Positions 32,436 through 44,959 of a DNA stretch of 64,000 bases are shown piece by piece. The DNA lies in contig NC_088918.1 in assembly GCF_963576675.1 (NCBI RefSeq), positions 60,655,501-60,719,500 of the forward strand. Direction: 5' to 3'. The notes under the pieces were generated by a model, which was given only the letters and a program-made list of their open reading frames with translations, was not told the origin of the DNA and searched no databases. Made by a program: the position numbers and the translations under genes. This DNA is from Euphorbia lathyris. Its lineage: Eukaryota > Streptophyta > Magnoliopsida > Malpighiales > Euphorbiaceae. The stretch's first letter is position 1, and each line of letters opens with the position of its first letter.

Positions 32436-34481
32436 GACATGACAAACACATCACAAAAACTCAAATCAAATCAACATGCCAAATGATGTTCAAACTTAGC
32501 TGCCAAAAGATCACCAAAGATTCAAACCGTACAAAAAAAAATTATTACATCTTTGAATCAAAGAAACAAAAGGAGCAGGCTATCTCCATCTACAACTATT
32601 AACTCTACGGCTTTCGCCTGGGCAGCTTTATCATACACATTCGGAGAGAATATGACCTCCGGAGGAACCTCATACCCGGCAGAATGAGTAGCAGCAATAA
32701 GCATCATGCGATCCATTTTGATCAGCTTCTCCTCACGCTGTCCCGCGAAGGCACGCAAATCGTTAGCCTCTTTCCGAGCCACCTCACGTTCTCGCTTGAG
32801 TCTCTCATTCTCATCGGACAACGAAACTGCTCGCCTAGCCCTCTCGTCGACCTTATCCTTCACTCGACGAGTCCATAAGATGGCCACCTTAAGCAAAACC
32901 TTGTAGGAACAGAGCTCCTCAGCATCATGTGCCAACCTCTTCGACAGCTCCACTCGGCCTCCTATCTCCACTTTAAGCTGCTCGGTCAGCACTGCGATCT
33001 CGCCCTCATGGCGCTCCAACAACTCTCCAGCGGTGGCTAACTTCCTATTCGCCGCTTCCAGCTCCTTCACAACATTCCGCAAATCTTGCTCCATATCCCG
33101 AAACAAATTCTCATCATTCACACACATGTCAAATACCGTGTTAGCATTTTGAATGGCCTGCATAAAGTCGCACAACTCAGGACACGGTCATTAGAAACAA
33201 ACCTGAACGAGCATATCAAGAGAACTTACCACACCAAGCGCCGATAAAGTTTCCACACCGAGGTTCATTTTGGACACATCGTCCATTCGATGAACTTCTC
33301 CGGGCACCTTAGCAACACGAGCCATCGCCCGCGCAAGGTCCGATGTTGCCATGTCAGAGTGCACCGACAAACCCATAACGTATTCCCGAAACTTGGCAAT
33401 CTTCGTGTCTATTCTTTTCACCATCTCTGGGTGATCACCTACCCGGTCCATCATCTCCGCTGAAAGCTCGGCCCCGCCATCAGTACACGCTCGCTTAGAG
33501 CCATCGCTTGCCCCAACAGTATCATCACCAGCGCATACTTTTTCACCTTCAAGTCCAGCAACTGACTTGCCTTTCTCTTTCTTACGCTTCCGAGTAAGCA
33601 CTCCCTGAATCTGGTTCTCGACCTGTTCCGGTTCAGCAGCTATCACCTCCGCAGCTTCCTTCGCCTCACTTTCTAGCACGGGCATACCTTGCGATATGTT
33701 ACCAGTCACATCAGTATCCTCGTGCGTAGCAAGCACCCCGCCCATGCTCTGAACCACTTGGTTCGCATCCTTAAGCGAAGAGAAGGAGGCCAAGGAACCT
33801 GATGCACCGGCAAATGCTTCCTCCGAAGTCTCCAGGCCAACACCAAACTCATTCAGGTCAAAGTCCATACACTACAAGAATTCAAGCTTATTACGACAAA
33901 TTAATTTGTCAAAATATGTCCTAGTTTTGTCAAAAGAAACATTTTGTTACAAAATCTTTTGTCACCATATTAGTCATAATAAGCCCGTCTTAATAAGTTT
34001 TTTGTGACAAAAATTGACTTCCTCGTAATAAATTACTACTTATTGTTACAATTATAATTTGTCACGGGTCTAGCTATTATGACAAAATCTTTTATCATAA
34101 TATAATTTTTTTTGTCATAATATATTATATTGAAAAATCCACAAAATAAAATTTTATCGTGACAAATAGTGCAAGATGACAAATGATACATTATTACAAT
34201 AGTTATATTATGATTAAAGAAATGTGAGTACCAACTTAATTTATATATATATGAAAGAATATAAATTAGAAATGTAGAGCTTTTTTTTATAATGAAAAAA
34301 GAATTACAAACAGGTCTTAATGAAACCATAAATTTTAGGTTTCAGAACAGGTAAAATTAAATAGGAAATAAATTGAAAGATAATTATTGTTAAGCATAAA
34401 TCAAGTTCTAACAACTGACTACTCACTATTTTAGCTATGTTGTGTGATGCAAGTACAAAATTGTAAGGTTGCTAACTCAAT

Positions 34482-35105
34482 CTATAGGATAACGGAACAC
34501 ATAATCTTGAGAGGTATCGAACACAACAGGAGCCATGAATTCCACTTGGCAACTCCTAGATAACCAATGAAAGGTACCGACTTTTTCCCACGCGACCTCA
34601 GTTGCTGCTCTAGCTTCTCCTTCTGGTCTCTGCATTCATAATAAAACACAAAGATCAACAAAATAACAGCCCCAATAAGACTTAAGTAGGTAATTACAAT
34701 TCCATTAGTAACAAGGCTCAACAAGAGAGAAGCCACAATAGCACCAATAAGCTGTGCAATTCAATAAAAGGAAGCTCGGAGAACAAAAATCTTTCCTCCC
34801 ACCAAAGCACCGAAAGCAACAGCCGGATTCACATGCCCTCCTGATATGTTAATGCTTGTTGAAACTGCTGTTGCCGAATCCCCTGTTTCCTTGTACACTT
34901 TATCTGCACCAAAAGAGAACATCACAACACAAGCTTTTAATTCAAGAATTAGGAATATTATATATATATTCTTACCTAGAGCAAGAACAGATCCTTCTCC
35001 GGTAAACACGACGCTGCGAGTGGATATAAACTCAGTTAATGCAGCTCTCATAGACTCTGGGTGGGCTGCATCTTCTGCTCTCCCAAATGCACATCCTCGA
35101 GGCAT
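34482..35105 (-). pseudogene. TIP-type aquaporin fragment, fused in frame to an unknown membrane segment
   Basis: Tonoplast intrinsic proteins are six-helix water/solute channels of the vacuole membrane. Exon 1 starts at ATG 35105 (FGRAEDAAHPESMRAALTEF, TGEGSVLAL), followed by an intron 34975-34904 (GTAAGA..GGTGCAG); exon 2 reads DKVYKETGDSA then ISGGHVNPAVAFGALVGG with the first NPA pore motif intact, a TGA in place of the Trp before IAQLIGAIVASLLL (34757-34755 area), and SLVTNG. The helix between DSA and SINISGG is missing. From about 34700 the frame leaves aquaporin and continues as YLSLIGAVILLIFVFYYECR, then RDQKEKLEQQLRSRGKK, a possible membrane helix plus charged tail of unknown origin. 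The N-terminus most resembles the TIP3 subgroup. The second half of the channel is absent. Confidence 0.8.
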
Positions 35106-35185
35106 CTTATCTTGTCTCTTGTTGTTAGGGGAGAAGAACAAAAAGGCATTTGCATGTATCAGAAGTGGAAGCATTGAATTCATAT

Positions 35186-35554
35186 ATAGCAGCAGGAAAG
35201 ATTGTTTTCTGTGAAACCATTTGGGATGGATCTGGAGTTCTCCTAGCTAATGGCGTTGGCACTATAATGGCCGACTCCGAGTACAACAATGACTTTTCTT
35301 TCAGTTACCCTCTACCCGCAATAGTAATCACTGTAGAAGATGGACAACAAGTCTTAAATTACATAAAAGCTTCAGAGTATATTGAAATGCATATTGTTAT
35401 ATTGGTTAAATATTTGTTCTGTGAAAAGTACAATGTACTTACCCGTTTCGATCTTTTAGGAATCCAATTGCGACAATTCTAGTCAGTGAAGCTCGGACTG
35501 ATATCATGGCACCTTCAGTTGTGTCATTCTCTTCTAGAGGACCCAAATTAGCCA
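35186..35554 (+). pseudogene. Cucumisin-like subtilisin protease fragment
   Basis: Plant subtilases are secreted serine proteases. Exon 35186-35376 encodes the protease-associated domain signature: AAGKIVFCETIWDGSGVLL, GVGTIMADSEYNNDFSFSY, PLPAIVITVEDGQQVLNYI. A plausible 83-base intron (35377-35459, GTATAT..CTTTTAG) joins it in phase to NPIATILVSEARTDIMAPSV and VSFSSRGP, the block just upstream of the catalytic serine region. Only this internal part of a roughly 750-residue enzyme is present; the Asp, His and Ser catalytic residues lie outside. The preserved intron shows genomic capture. It lies opposite in strand to the flanking aquaporin fragment, so cargo pieces came from separate loci. 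Confidence 0.8.
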
Positions 35555-35680
35555 AAACATTCATCCAAAAAAATAGGGTATTCTCACAAATAAAAAGATG
35601 AAACAATGTAAGAAATTGCAACTCATACATCATCATACAGAGACACTAAGATTGAAGAAAACGAATCATCAAATATAATA

Positions 35681-36004
35681 AGGATAAGGTACCAAAATGG
35701 ATCTATGGTTTTTGGGGAAGTATCAATTTAGGCTCCCCGTACAAAATAGCACCAAGATAGGCTTAACATTTAAAAACCAGTAACAATTTAGGCCTCGATA
35801 ACGAAATCTGATACGTCATTCATATTACTCCGTTAAGTTCTGATTTCTCTCTCCACATACGAGTAATATAAATGACGTGTCTCGTTCTGTTATCGGGACC
35901 TAAATTGGTACTCTTTTTTTAAGCCTATATTGGTGTTATTTTGTACATAGAGCCTAAATTGATACTTCTCCAAAAAACCATAGCCCTATTTTGGTGTTTT
36001 TCCC
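35681..36004. mobile_element. Mutator-like MITE with 9-bp TSD inside the Pack-CACTA, 324 bp
   Basis: The arms GGTACCAAAATGGATCTATGG..GAAGTATCAATTTAGGCTCC and the inverse on the right pair over about 100 bases. Perfect direct repeats AATATAATA flank it (35672-35680, 36005-36013). Non-coding; inserted between the subtilase and synthase fragments after they were captured or in their source. Confidence 0.8.
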
Positions 36005-36071
36005 AATATAATATTATCAGAATTTTGATTCAAAAAAACTGCATATTCAAACACCATTAACAATCCTTTTA

Positions 36072-36302
<231 letters not shown>

Positions 36303-36779
36303 TTACAATCAAAACAATTAATTAATTAACTTGACAATTAAGCACATAATTACAACTAACAAGCATAATAATAAACGAATTGGACCAACTAACTGAATGC
36401 AATCAATCACCAACCATCCACATGGTAATCTGAGAACCCTTACTAAGTAGAAGGGCTTCCCAAATATCTTTGAAAATTACAATAGAGTAAGAGCATTATG
36501 TGATTATCCTATAATCAAGTACATCCACCAAGAACTTATCAACGAAGAAGAACCCAATTAATTTTCCCAAACAGAGAATTTTGTATAGATAAAAAAACAC
36601 GCTATAAAGTTTTAATAATCAGTATATTGCGATGCTAACAAACGAACCGACAGTTCATTCAAGAATTCGATTTAATACATAAAATCTAATTATTAACAAA
36701 CCTAAAATCAAAGAGCTAGAAAATGCAGGCACAATTTTTTACCTCAATGACAAAATATACAAGCAGAATCTCAAAGAAA

Positions 36780-37080
36780 GCAAATAGGAAAGGGTGAAAA
36801 GTAATCTAGGGTTAAAGCAATGTGATGCTTGTCCGACGAAGTGATCGAATTAAATAGAACATGCATCTGCTGTCGTATTAAGATTGAACCTAGATTTCGC
36901 TTCATTAATAATAGACGAGTCTTAGATGAAGAGAGAGGCGATAGAGAGCTTGTCGTAAATAGAGAGAGAAAAACGATGGAGAGCTTACCTCGGAGAGAGA
37001 GACTGAACGACGGATAGCAGAGAGATAGGGGTGGATTGCAGTAGAGAGAGAGGTGGAGTCCATAGGTTTTGGTTCACCTA
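36780..37080 (-). other. CT-rich leader with splice donor, probably a captured first exon
   Basis: On the minus strand a CTCTCTCTCT-rich leader (ACTCCACCTCTCTCTCTACT, CGTTCAGTCTCTCTCTCC) ends GAG/GTAAGC at about 36988-36983, the look of a plant 5' UTR exon and donor. It is upstream of, and on the same strand as, the synthase exon and could be that gene's first exon or the promoter end of another gene. Confidence 0.4.
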
Positions 37081-39218
37081 ATTGGGGGGAATTTTGCCGA
37101 TTAGAATTTATTTATTTTTCAGGGGGAAGTTTTGCCACTTAGAAATACATTATTTTTTTTATCATATAACTTTCTATCACAATATTAAATATTTATGATG
37201 AAATTGTGTGACCAAATTCTTTTTTATCATAATATCTATTAAGTCTTCCTTTATTGTGATAAAATATTTTGACAATATATTGCTTTATCACAATTTGGTT
37301 TAGTTTTTTCACATTTTCTTACAAGTTATAATTTTGTTATAATAAATATATTAATTGCAACAAATATTATTTTGTCATAGAAATTTTTGTCACAATACTA
37401 CATATTTGTTGTAGTGATACTCACGCGAGGATCACCTGGACCTGCATAAGTAGCAACACAATCAGTATATTTCAAGCAAACCCACGTAACACTTGCAAAG
37501 TAAAACCCACAACCCGGACCCCTCACCTACGACAGCAACATTCACGGTTATTGCCTCTAACTCCACTAGCTCTCCGGCTGAAAAGTTGTACCCACGTTTC
37601 CACTTCTCGAAATCTGTCGGTGACCAGCTAGATAGTTGAGCCATTCGCCACTGGTTCCAGATGTAATACCCTGCGGCAAGAAAATGACCAACGAGCTCAT
37701 CCACATCCTTCTTACGTTCTTTATCCATCGGCAGCCCCTTTAGGTACTTCACGAGATGCTCTTCCGATTGCAACATCTAGCGTGGTTTTAGCCACCGACT
37801 AGAATCCATGGGATCCCCATTCCATGACACCCGGAAAGGGAAATCGACATCCAGCTTCCGCACCAGGAAGTAGCGATGTCTATACTCGGGAACCTTATCC
37901 TTCAACCCGCTAAGAACCTTGAACTTTTGATGCGAGAAGGTCATATGTTGTGATCGGGGTCCCTTATTCGGGCGAAAGAACTCACGAAACACTAGCCCGG
38001 TAGCTCGATATCCAGCCGACCGACATAGCGAGTAGAACGCCACCATCATCCTCCACCCGTTTGGATGAATCTGACCAGGACACAAGTCGTACTCCTTCAA
38101 TACCTCCACAAAAAAGGGAAGAAGAGGTAGCCGCATCCCTGACTCCAACTGCTCCTCATACACAACTAGCTCATTTGCTCCACCCGTATGATGAGCACGA
38201 TCATCTTCTTTGAGCGCAACCAACTCGTATGGTTTCCCTAATCGGTACACTGCAGATATGTCGGCTAAGTCCGCAGACACTATGATACTATACGCATCAT
38301 CCACCAAAAAGGACTCTGGTCTCTTCGGGCGTTGCCTCCCCTCATAGCGTTTACCATCAACACTAGTCACACTCGACGACCGCGTCCACACTCTCTCACG
38401 CATCTCTTCCTAAATCAAGGCTAAGGGTCGGTCTTCGGTAATCACACCCTCCGGTACAACCACAGTCACTTCAAGAACGCCGGAGGCAACTCCTCCTAAC
38501 GGTCGCTCAACACTGGGTGGCGCACGCACCACGTCGGTTTTCCTTTTCTTTCCAACAGCGACACCACTCTCCCCTTCCGTCCCTACTCACCTTTTTCGTT
38601 TCGCAGATCGCGTTCGAGAAGTGTCACGAAGCGTAAAGTCACCCGGTGTCACTAGCGGCAGTCGTTTTAAGGCTCCCCGCGAAGAACCCTCTGACATACT
38701 CTCCCTCCCAAGATAAAAAAATGAAATAAACAACGAAAGGGAAAAGATGAAAAAGAGGCACGACTGACCTCAAATGACGTCACGACAACAAGGAGAAACT
38801 GCCCTCAAATGACCGCCACGAGCAGACAAACCCGGCGCTCACCAAATTCTGACAAGGAACAGAACGCAGACCACAATGCCGGCAAGGAAACAAGGAATCC
38901 AAAGAAATAAGTAGACGAAGAATACACACCAAGTGAGACTTTGCAAAAGGAAATAATACCTTCTTTCCTATATTTATATCTCAAACGGGGGCGCCGGCAG
39001 AACACGGTATGCAACGATACTTTACGGCGCGTGCAGAAGCATTAATGTAGAAGCAATTAATTCTGTGTTAAAAACTAGAAGCGCATGCTGAAATTGGAAA
39101 GGTCCTTTTATCTAGCAAAGCGAGCAGCGTTTTCAAAGATTACCCCCGCTCACTAGGCGAACAAAAGGCTACCAGTTTCCCAACTACACCTCGCATGCAA
39201 TACTCGATATGCGTGACC

Positions 39219-39236
39219 GGGAGGGGGGGGAGAGAC
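39219..39236 (+). promoter_or_regulatory. Polypurine tract of the Tat element
   Basis: GGGAGGGGGGGGAGAGA lies four bases before the 3' LTR, where the plus-strand primer is made. All purine over 17 bases. Confidence 0.8.
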
Positions 39237-39240
39237 TACC

Positions 39241-39527
39241 TGATTCGGAATATAATCTGAGGCCCAGCGGGCCCAAGGGCTAAGGGGCGAAAGACCTCAA
39301 AGGCCCAAGGGGACTCACTATAAATAAAGAGGAGGCAACCAAGAAATGGGGATCGGGTAACATACTCTCTAACTCGTTTTGAATAGATTATCAATACTCT
39401 AGAGCAACTAACTATCTTGATCGTCGGAGTGTTCCCAGGGACCGCTCCCCGCACAGAGACGACTCTCGAGGAACACGAGCACCCCTTTCGAAGAGAGCTC
39501 GTATCACTGTTCCGCGTATCCTAATTA
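39241..39527 (+). repeat. 3' LTR of the Tat element
   Basis: 287 bases, co-linear with the 5' LTR; differences are at the CTAAG/CCAAG, TCTCGAG/TCTAGAG, CTTCGG/CGTCGG, CCCCTCG/CCTTTCG and CGGATC/CGTATC sites (six bases). Followed by the target repeat CTTAT. Confidence 0.9.
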
Positions 39528-39532
39528 CTTAT

Positions 39533-39989
39533 TATATGTTTTTTTTCTTTTTAATGTATTAGATGAAGGATAAATTAAATGGAAAATAAAAAAATGTCTG
39601 TGATTTAAATATTTGTAAATAGATGTATGTTGTAAGTTTTTTTCTAGAATATTTTAAATTATGATGACAATTAGAAAAAAAAAATTTGTTTTTTATTTTA
39701 AATTATATTTACATATTTGAAAAACCCATAACCCAAATCGAAATAGAGTTGGTGTAAAATGAACTTAAATATCAATTTAGTTCATAAATAGTGGCGAATA
39801 CATGATTACTCGGTTGGGGGCCGATTTTACACGTGCGTTCGTAAAAAAAAAAATTTGCTAAATCGAACTTGCTCAATTTTTTTGTATATATGCGTGTTAT
39901 AATTTGAATGGTCAAGAACCAATTTTTAAGTATTAATGTATAATTTTTCAAAAATAATCTAGATTGCGTTTAATAGTCTTAACATGTAA
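39533..39989. other. AT-rich spacer
   Basis: Target-site DNA of the Tat insertion on its right side. Nothing coding or structured was recognised. Confidence 0.5.
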
Positions 39990-40325
39990 AAAAAAGTAAA
40001 AATTAGATTTCAGAGGGTCTACCAAGCAAAAAAAATTAATAATTTGGATTTAAGGAGGTCTAACAGGCCAAAAAAAAATTAGAAATTTAGATTTAGAAAT
40101 GCCTGACAGACTAAAAAAAATTAGAAATTTGGATTTAGAGAGGCCTAACATGCCAAAAAAACTAGAAATTTGAATTTATAGAAACCTAACAGGCCAAAAA
40201 ATTAGAAATTAGGATTTAGAGAGGCCTAACCGGTCCAAAAAAATAAAAAATTTGGATTTAAGAGTACCTAATAGGTCCAAAATATTGAAATTTGGATTTA
40301 GGAGTACCTAATAGATCCAAAAAAA
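39990..40325. repeat. Minisatellite of about 42-bp units
   Basis: Seven or eight imperfect units of the form TTAGAAATTTGGATTTAGAG followed by AGGCCTAACAGGCCAAAAAA run head to tail. Units drift gradually from left to right (GGTCTAACAGG to GTACCTAATAGG). Non-coding. Confidence 0.8.
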
Positions 40326-40887
40326 AAAATATTCATAATTGAAATATCTAAGTCTTACTTACACAAAGAATCTAATAAATTCTCATTCTAGAAGGTTTTA
40401 CACCTATATTTTATAGGCTTAATACAACAAAAATCTTTAAATTTATCCGAAAAGCTTGATTAGCCTCATGGATTTAAATTGTGTCTCGTTAGCTCTTTCA
40501 ACTTACTTAAAATAAACTATTGGTGACATAAATTTATTTAAAGTGGTCTATTGGCCCCTGAATTTGCTTATAGCGATCCATTTACGCCTTAAACTTTGTT
40601 TAAAGTGAATAAATTGCAATTTGTCTAAACCATTAAAAAAATCAAAACTTCAAAAATAAATACCTAATTCGTGATTCTAAATTTTTAAAACAAATTAACT
40701 TTATGTTTTATATATTTTTTTGATATTTTTTATAGATTTAAGAACTTGATAATAGCACTTTAAACAAGTTTAGAGAGACTAATGAGGCATTATGTGAAAT
40801 ATCTCACAATTTGAAGTCTGACCATTTATAAAATACATGAATAAAAATTAGCAACTCAGGTGAGTCTTACGATTTACAAAGTGCAGG
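40326..40887. other. Spacer with decayed repeat sequence
   Basis: TAGGCTTAATACAAC and repeated phrases such as AATTTG..AAAGTGGTCTATTGG suggest an old long-TIR element, but no matching right arm was defined. No gene. Confidence 0.35.
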
Positions 40888-40931
40888 AACAAAAATAAGT
40901 TTTTTTTTTAATGAAAGAATGGTATTATATC

Positions 40932-43900
40932 TCAAAATAAATCCATCGCCAATAAGCGTACAATCGAATCAGGGATAATGTTGGTTATTGTAGTACCAGA
41001 AGATGATAAACCTAATCTAGCCACAGCGTCTGCGACCTTATTGGCCCGTCTATGTACGAAATGGAAGCTACACAATGGGACCGAGCTCGCAATTGCATAA
41101 CAATCCGTCAAAACGAGTCCAAGTCCCGAGAAGTCATCTTCTTGATCCTAACATAACGCATTGATAACGATTTGAGAATCTCCCTCTATACATACCTCCA
41201 CGTCTCCTCTCTCCTTAATCCAGCTTAGAGCTTCACGACATGAAATAGCCTCTGCCAAAGTAGGAGAGCTCTGCACTTCAATTTGTCTGTATCGGATAGC
41301 CACAACCTCTCCCATCTCATTCCGAATCACATCGCCGACTCCACTGCTTCCAGCCTGCAGATTCAAGGCTGCGTCGAAATTTATTTTGAGACCAGAGACA
41401 GGCGGGTTCCAATTTTCACTTGTACGAACATTGACAATGACAGTAGCAGACCCTCCATATTCAAACTCCTCGCCACCCTCCAAGCTTCCAAGAACTGATT
41501 TGCGCGGGTTGATATCTGAACCGGGATTATTTCACGCTGATTCCATACCAGCTGATTCCTTCCATACCAGATATACCATAACAATGAGGCCCATTCACCA
41601 GCCTCCTCTACACTGCTGTTATTCAAAGCTTCAACCCACCATTCATTGACATTGGAAGAGAAATTGCCTCGTAGGTGCGCGATAGAAGAAGCGTTCCAAA
41701 CTTGAATCGACACAGGACAGCAAAGAAGGAGGTGCAAAATTGATTCCTCCGAAATCTGACAAAGAGGACAGGGGACATCAATATCAACACGACGGTTGAA
41801 CAGAGATACTTTCGTTGGGATTATGTTCCAAGCTGCTCGCCATAGGAAAATTTTCACCTTCGGAGGGCAAGACATTTGCCATAGCTTATTCCAGGGAGCA
41901 TTACGGGTAGCCTCCGAGGGACCAGGGTGGTCATTCATTAAAGAATAATAAGCCGTTTTTAGACTAAAAAGTCCTTTCTTGTCCATCCGCCAACAAAGCT
42001 GATCTTCTCTTCCTCCAAAAGATATAGGTATTTCCAAAATAGTCTTCTGATCCTCAGGGGAGAAAAACACTTCAAGCATCTCGTGATTCCACTGCCTATC
42101 TGTAATTAGGCGGTCCACTGTCCAATCTAGATGAACATCAGTTCCAGATATCATGGGAACTCTATTAGCCGTTGACAACCACTTGTCCACCCATATACGC
42201 GTAGAGCTACCATTACCAATCCGCATGCCGACCTCACGACGCATTAGTTGTTGAGTTTGGAGTATGCTGCCCCATATTGCACTTGGATTTGATCCTAACA
42301 CCGCCTCTCTGAAATCAGTAACAGGAAAATAGCGGGCTTTGAACAGATGACTAACCAGAGAGTGAGGCTTGGTCAGAAATTTCCATGCTTGTTAGCTAGG
42401 AACGCTATGTTGAATTCATGGAATAACCGAAAGTTCAACCCACCCCAAGCTTTCCGCTGACAGAGTAACTTCCACGCCTTCCATTTGATCCCCCGCCCCC
42501 ACCAATACGAGTTCAATAGCACCTCAAGTCTGTTACAAATTGATTTTGGGAGCATGAAAACTTGAAGTATATAAGACGGAATGGATTGTGCAACGGCTTT
42601 GATTAAAACCTCCTTACCTCCCTGCGAGATTTTACGCCCCTGCCATCCTCCAATCTTCCTCTGTAATCGATCCACCACATACCAAAAGGTAGATGATCTA
42701 TTTCTGCCCACGGCTGAAGGAAGGCCCAAATAATTATCTTGTCTGTAGGCTTGTACAACTTGCAGGAACATTGCTAATTCGGTTTTCTTTTCTTCAGGAA
42801 CTTTGGAGCTAAAAGAAATTTTATTTAGAGAAGTTTATTTTCTGACCTGAAGCAAATCTCGTATTTGTGGAAGATTTCTTTGACCGTCCTGCACTCCTCC
42901 AGAGTTGCCCTGAAAAAGAAATAACTATCATCGGCAAATAGGAGGTGAGAAACCATAGGTGCCCCTCCGCTTATTTTACAACCATGAATCTGCCCAGCCA
43001 CCTCAGCCTAATTAATAAGTGCAGTGAGACCCTCCGTACAGATAATAAACAGATATGGTGACAACGGATCTCCTTGGCGAAGCCCCCTCGACGGTTTAAA
43101 ACTTGGGAATGCAGCATTTTTATTAATGATTTGGTATTCAACCGTTGATACAGTGCATAATCAACTCAATAAATTGGTCAGGGAAACCCAATTTCATCAT
43201 AATAGCCTTCAAGAAAACCCATTCAACCCTGTCATATGCCTTAGACATATCGACTTTAAGCGCAGCATAACCTTTTCGTCCTCCCTTACCAAGCCTTAAA
43301 GCATGACCCACCTCATAAGCTATCATGATATTATTTGTAATGGCTCTTTTTGGGATGAAAACACTTTGAGAAGGAGATATAATATGGTTGAGAACTCGTT
43401 TCAGCCGGTTAGCAATGGTTTTTGTCATAATTTTGACGAGAACATTACAAAGGGCAATTGGACGAAGATCAGATATTACGATTGGCGGTGACTTCTTTGG
43501 GATTAGAACCAGGTTGGTCAAGTTCAGTGAAGTGGGAATAGTACCTGAATTTAGACATGATGCACAAAAAGACGAGACAACAGTCCCCAACGTCTTCCAG
43601 TGCTGTTGGAAGAAACCGGAATTGAGTCCGTCCGGGCCAGCAGCTTTATCAGGATGCATTGCAAGGTAAACTTGTTCAACCTCTTGTACTGTGTGATCTC
43701 TCACAAGCATCTGATGCATTTCAGCCGGAATACGAGTAGCGACGACATCAAGGATTTCCAAATCTCGGGCCCCTTGAGATTGAAATAGCTGATAGAAGTG
43801 ACTTTGAATATTCTCAGCAAGACCATTCTCCCAACTTCAATAATCACCTGCCTCATTTGTTAAACTTCCAAAATCATTTTTCTTTTTTCTAGTTCTGACA

Positions 43901-44959
43901 GATGAATGAAAAAGTGAGAATTGCAATCCCCTTCGCGCAACCACTTAATTTTGGACCGTTGTTTCCAATATACTTCCTGCTTCAACCGGACTTTTTCAAG
44001 TTCCTCACTGGTCTGCTTGAATTCCGACATATCTGATTGACCCCTCGCCACTTCTAATTTTGCTTGTAAGAACTTCGCACGGCCACAAAATCTTGTATGA
44101 AACTCTCTGCCCCACTTCTGTACCTTTCCACGACATTGCTGTAGCCTGTCAGTAAAGTTTAACTCATTGGTATCTGACCAGCTTGTGGAAATCAACTTTC
44201 TACAATCGTCCTCCAACCCCCAAGAATTCTCGTATCTGAACTGATACAGCCCTCCCGTTGTCGTCTCAGTCATTCATAATAATAAAGCCGAGTGATCCGA
44301 TCGAGTAGTAGAAATTGTTAGAATCGACGCCATAGGAAATCTGTCATGCCAAGAGGGGGAAGCCACCCCTCTGTTAAGTTTCTCCTCAATTAAATTCTCT
44401 CCTTGACGTTTTCTAAACCAAGTAAACGGATGTCCTTGTGTAAACACCTCAGATAGGCTACAATGATCCAGAGTTCCATTAGACCCCGTAATAAGCTGTA
44501 TAGGATGTCTTCGCCCACCTATTTTGTCCGATACAAGGGCCATGTCGTTAAAGTCTCCTATTACGACCCACGCAAGATCAGAGATTCTATACAAATCTTT
44601 TAAACACTGCCAGGAAAGCGCCCGCCTTCCTCTCTCCGGGAACCCATAGAACCCCGTAAGGCGCCATTCCCCATTCTGATCAGACGAGACTCTCACATCG
44701 ATGAAGTTACTTCCATACTTCATTAAACTGATTGCCATCTCCTGCTTCCAGATTAAAGCAAACCCCCCCCTCTAACACTATTGACAGCAAAATGTCTATC
44801 AAAACCAATTGAATTCTGTAATTGTAAAATTGCATTAGAACCAACCATGGTTTCCATGAGGAAAATAATGGTAGGTTTATGGACCTGGATGAGCTCCTTG
44901 AGCTCACTAACTGTGTCGAGGTTTCCCACTCCTCGACAGTTCCAGCTGAGGCAAATCAT
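40932..44959 (-). pseudogene. LINE ORF2: endonuclease, reverse transcriptase, zinc domain, RNase H; several frameshifts
   Basis: ATG 44959 opens MICLSWNCRGVGN, the APE-type endonuclease start (catalytic N), with LMETM and VVIGDFNDM following. Lesions in order: an eight-G run at about 44766-44773 shifts frame after VRGGG; TGA 44276-44274; frame change near 43865; RT block HPDKAAGPDGLNSGFFQ, DLRPIALCN, ALKVDMSKAYDRVEW; frame change near 43140; SRGLRQGDPLSPYLF; a TAG near 43015; catalytic LLFADDSYFFF near 42935. The distal part reads YLGLPSAVGRN, WGGLNFR, zinc-reverse-transcriptase motif CPLCQISEESILHLLLCC (42301-41381 frame), and RNase H FDAALNLQ, EAISCREALSWI, EGDSQIVINAL, TAG 41150-41148, HRRANKVADAVARL, ending TGA 40934-40932. 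Catalytic motifs are still present, so decay is moderate. Confidence 0.85.

Noticed and set aside
34846..35214. 122-codon plus-strand ORF
   Set aside because: It is the antisense shadow of the aquaporin fragment, whose minus-strand reading has family motifs and splice sites.
35439..35636. 65-codon minus-strand ORF
   Set aside because: Shadow of the subtilase exon on the plus strand.
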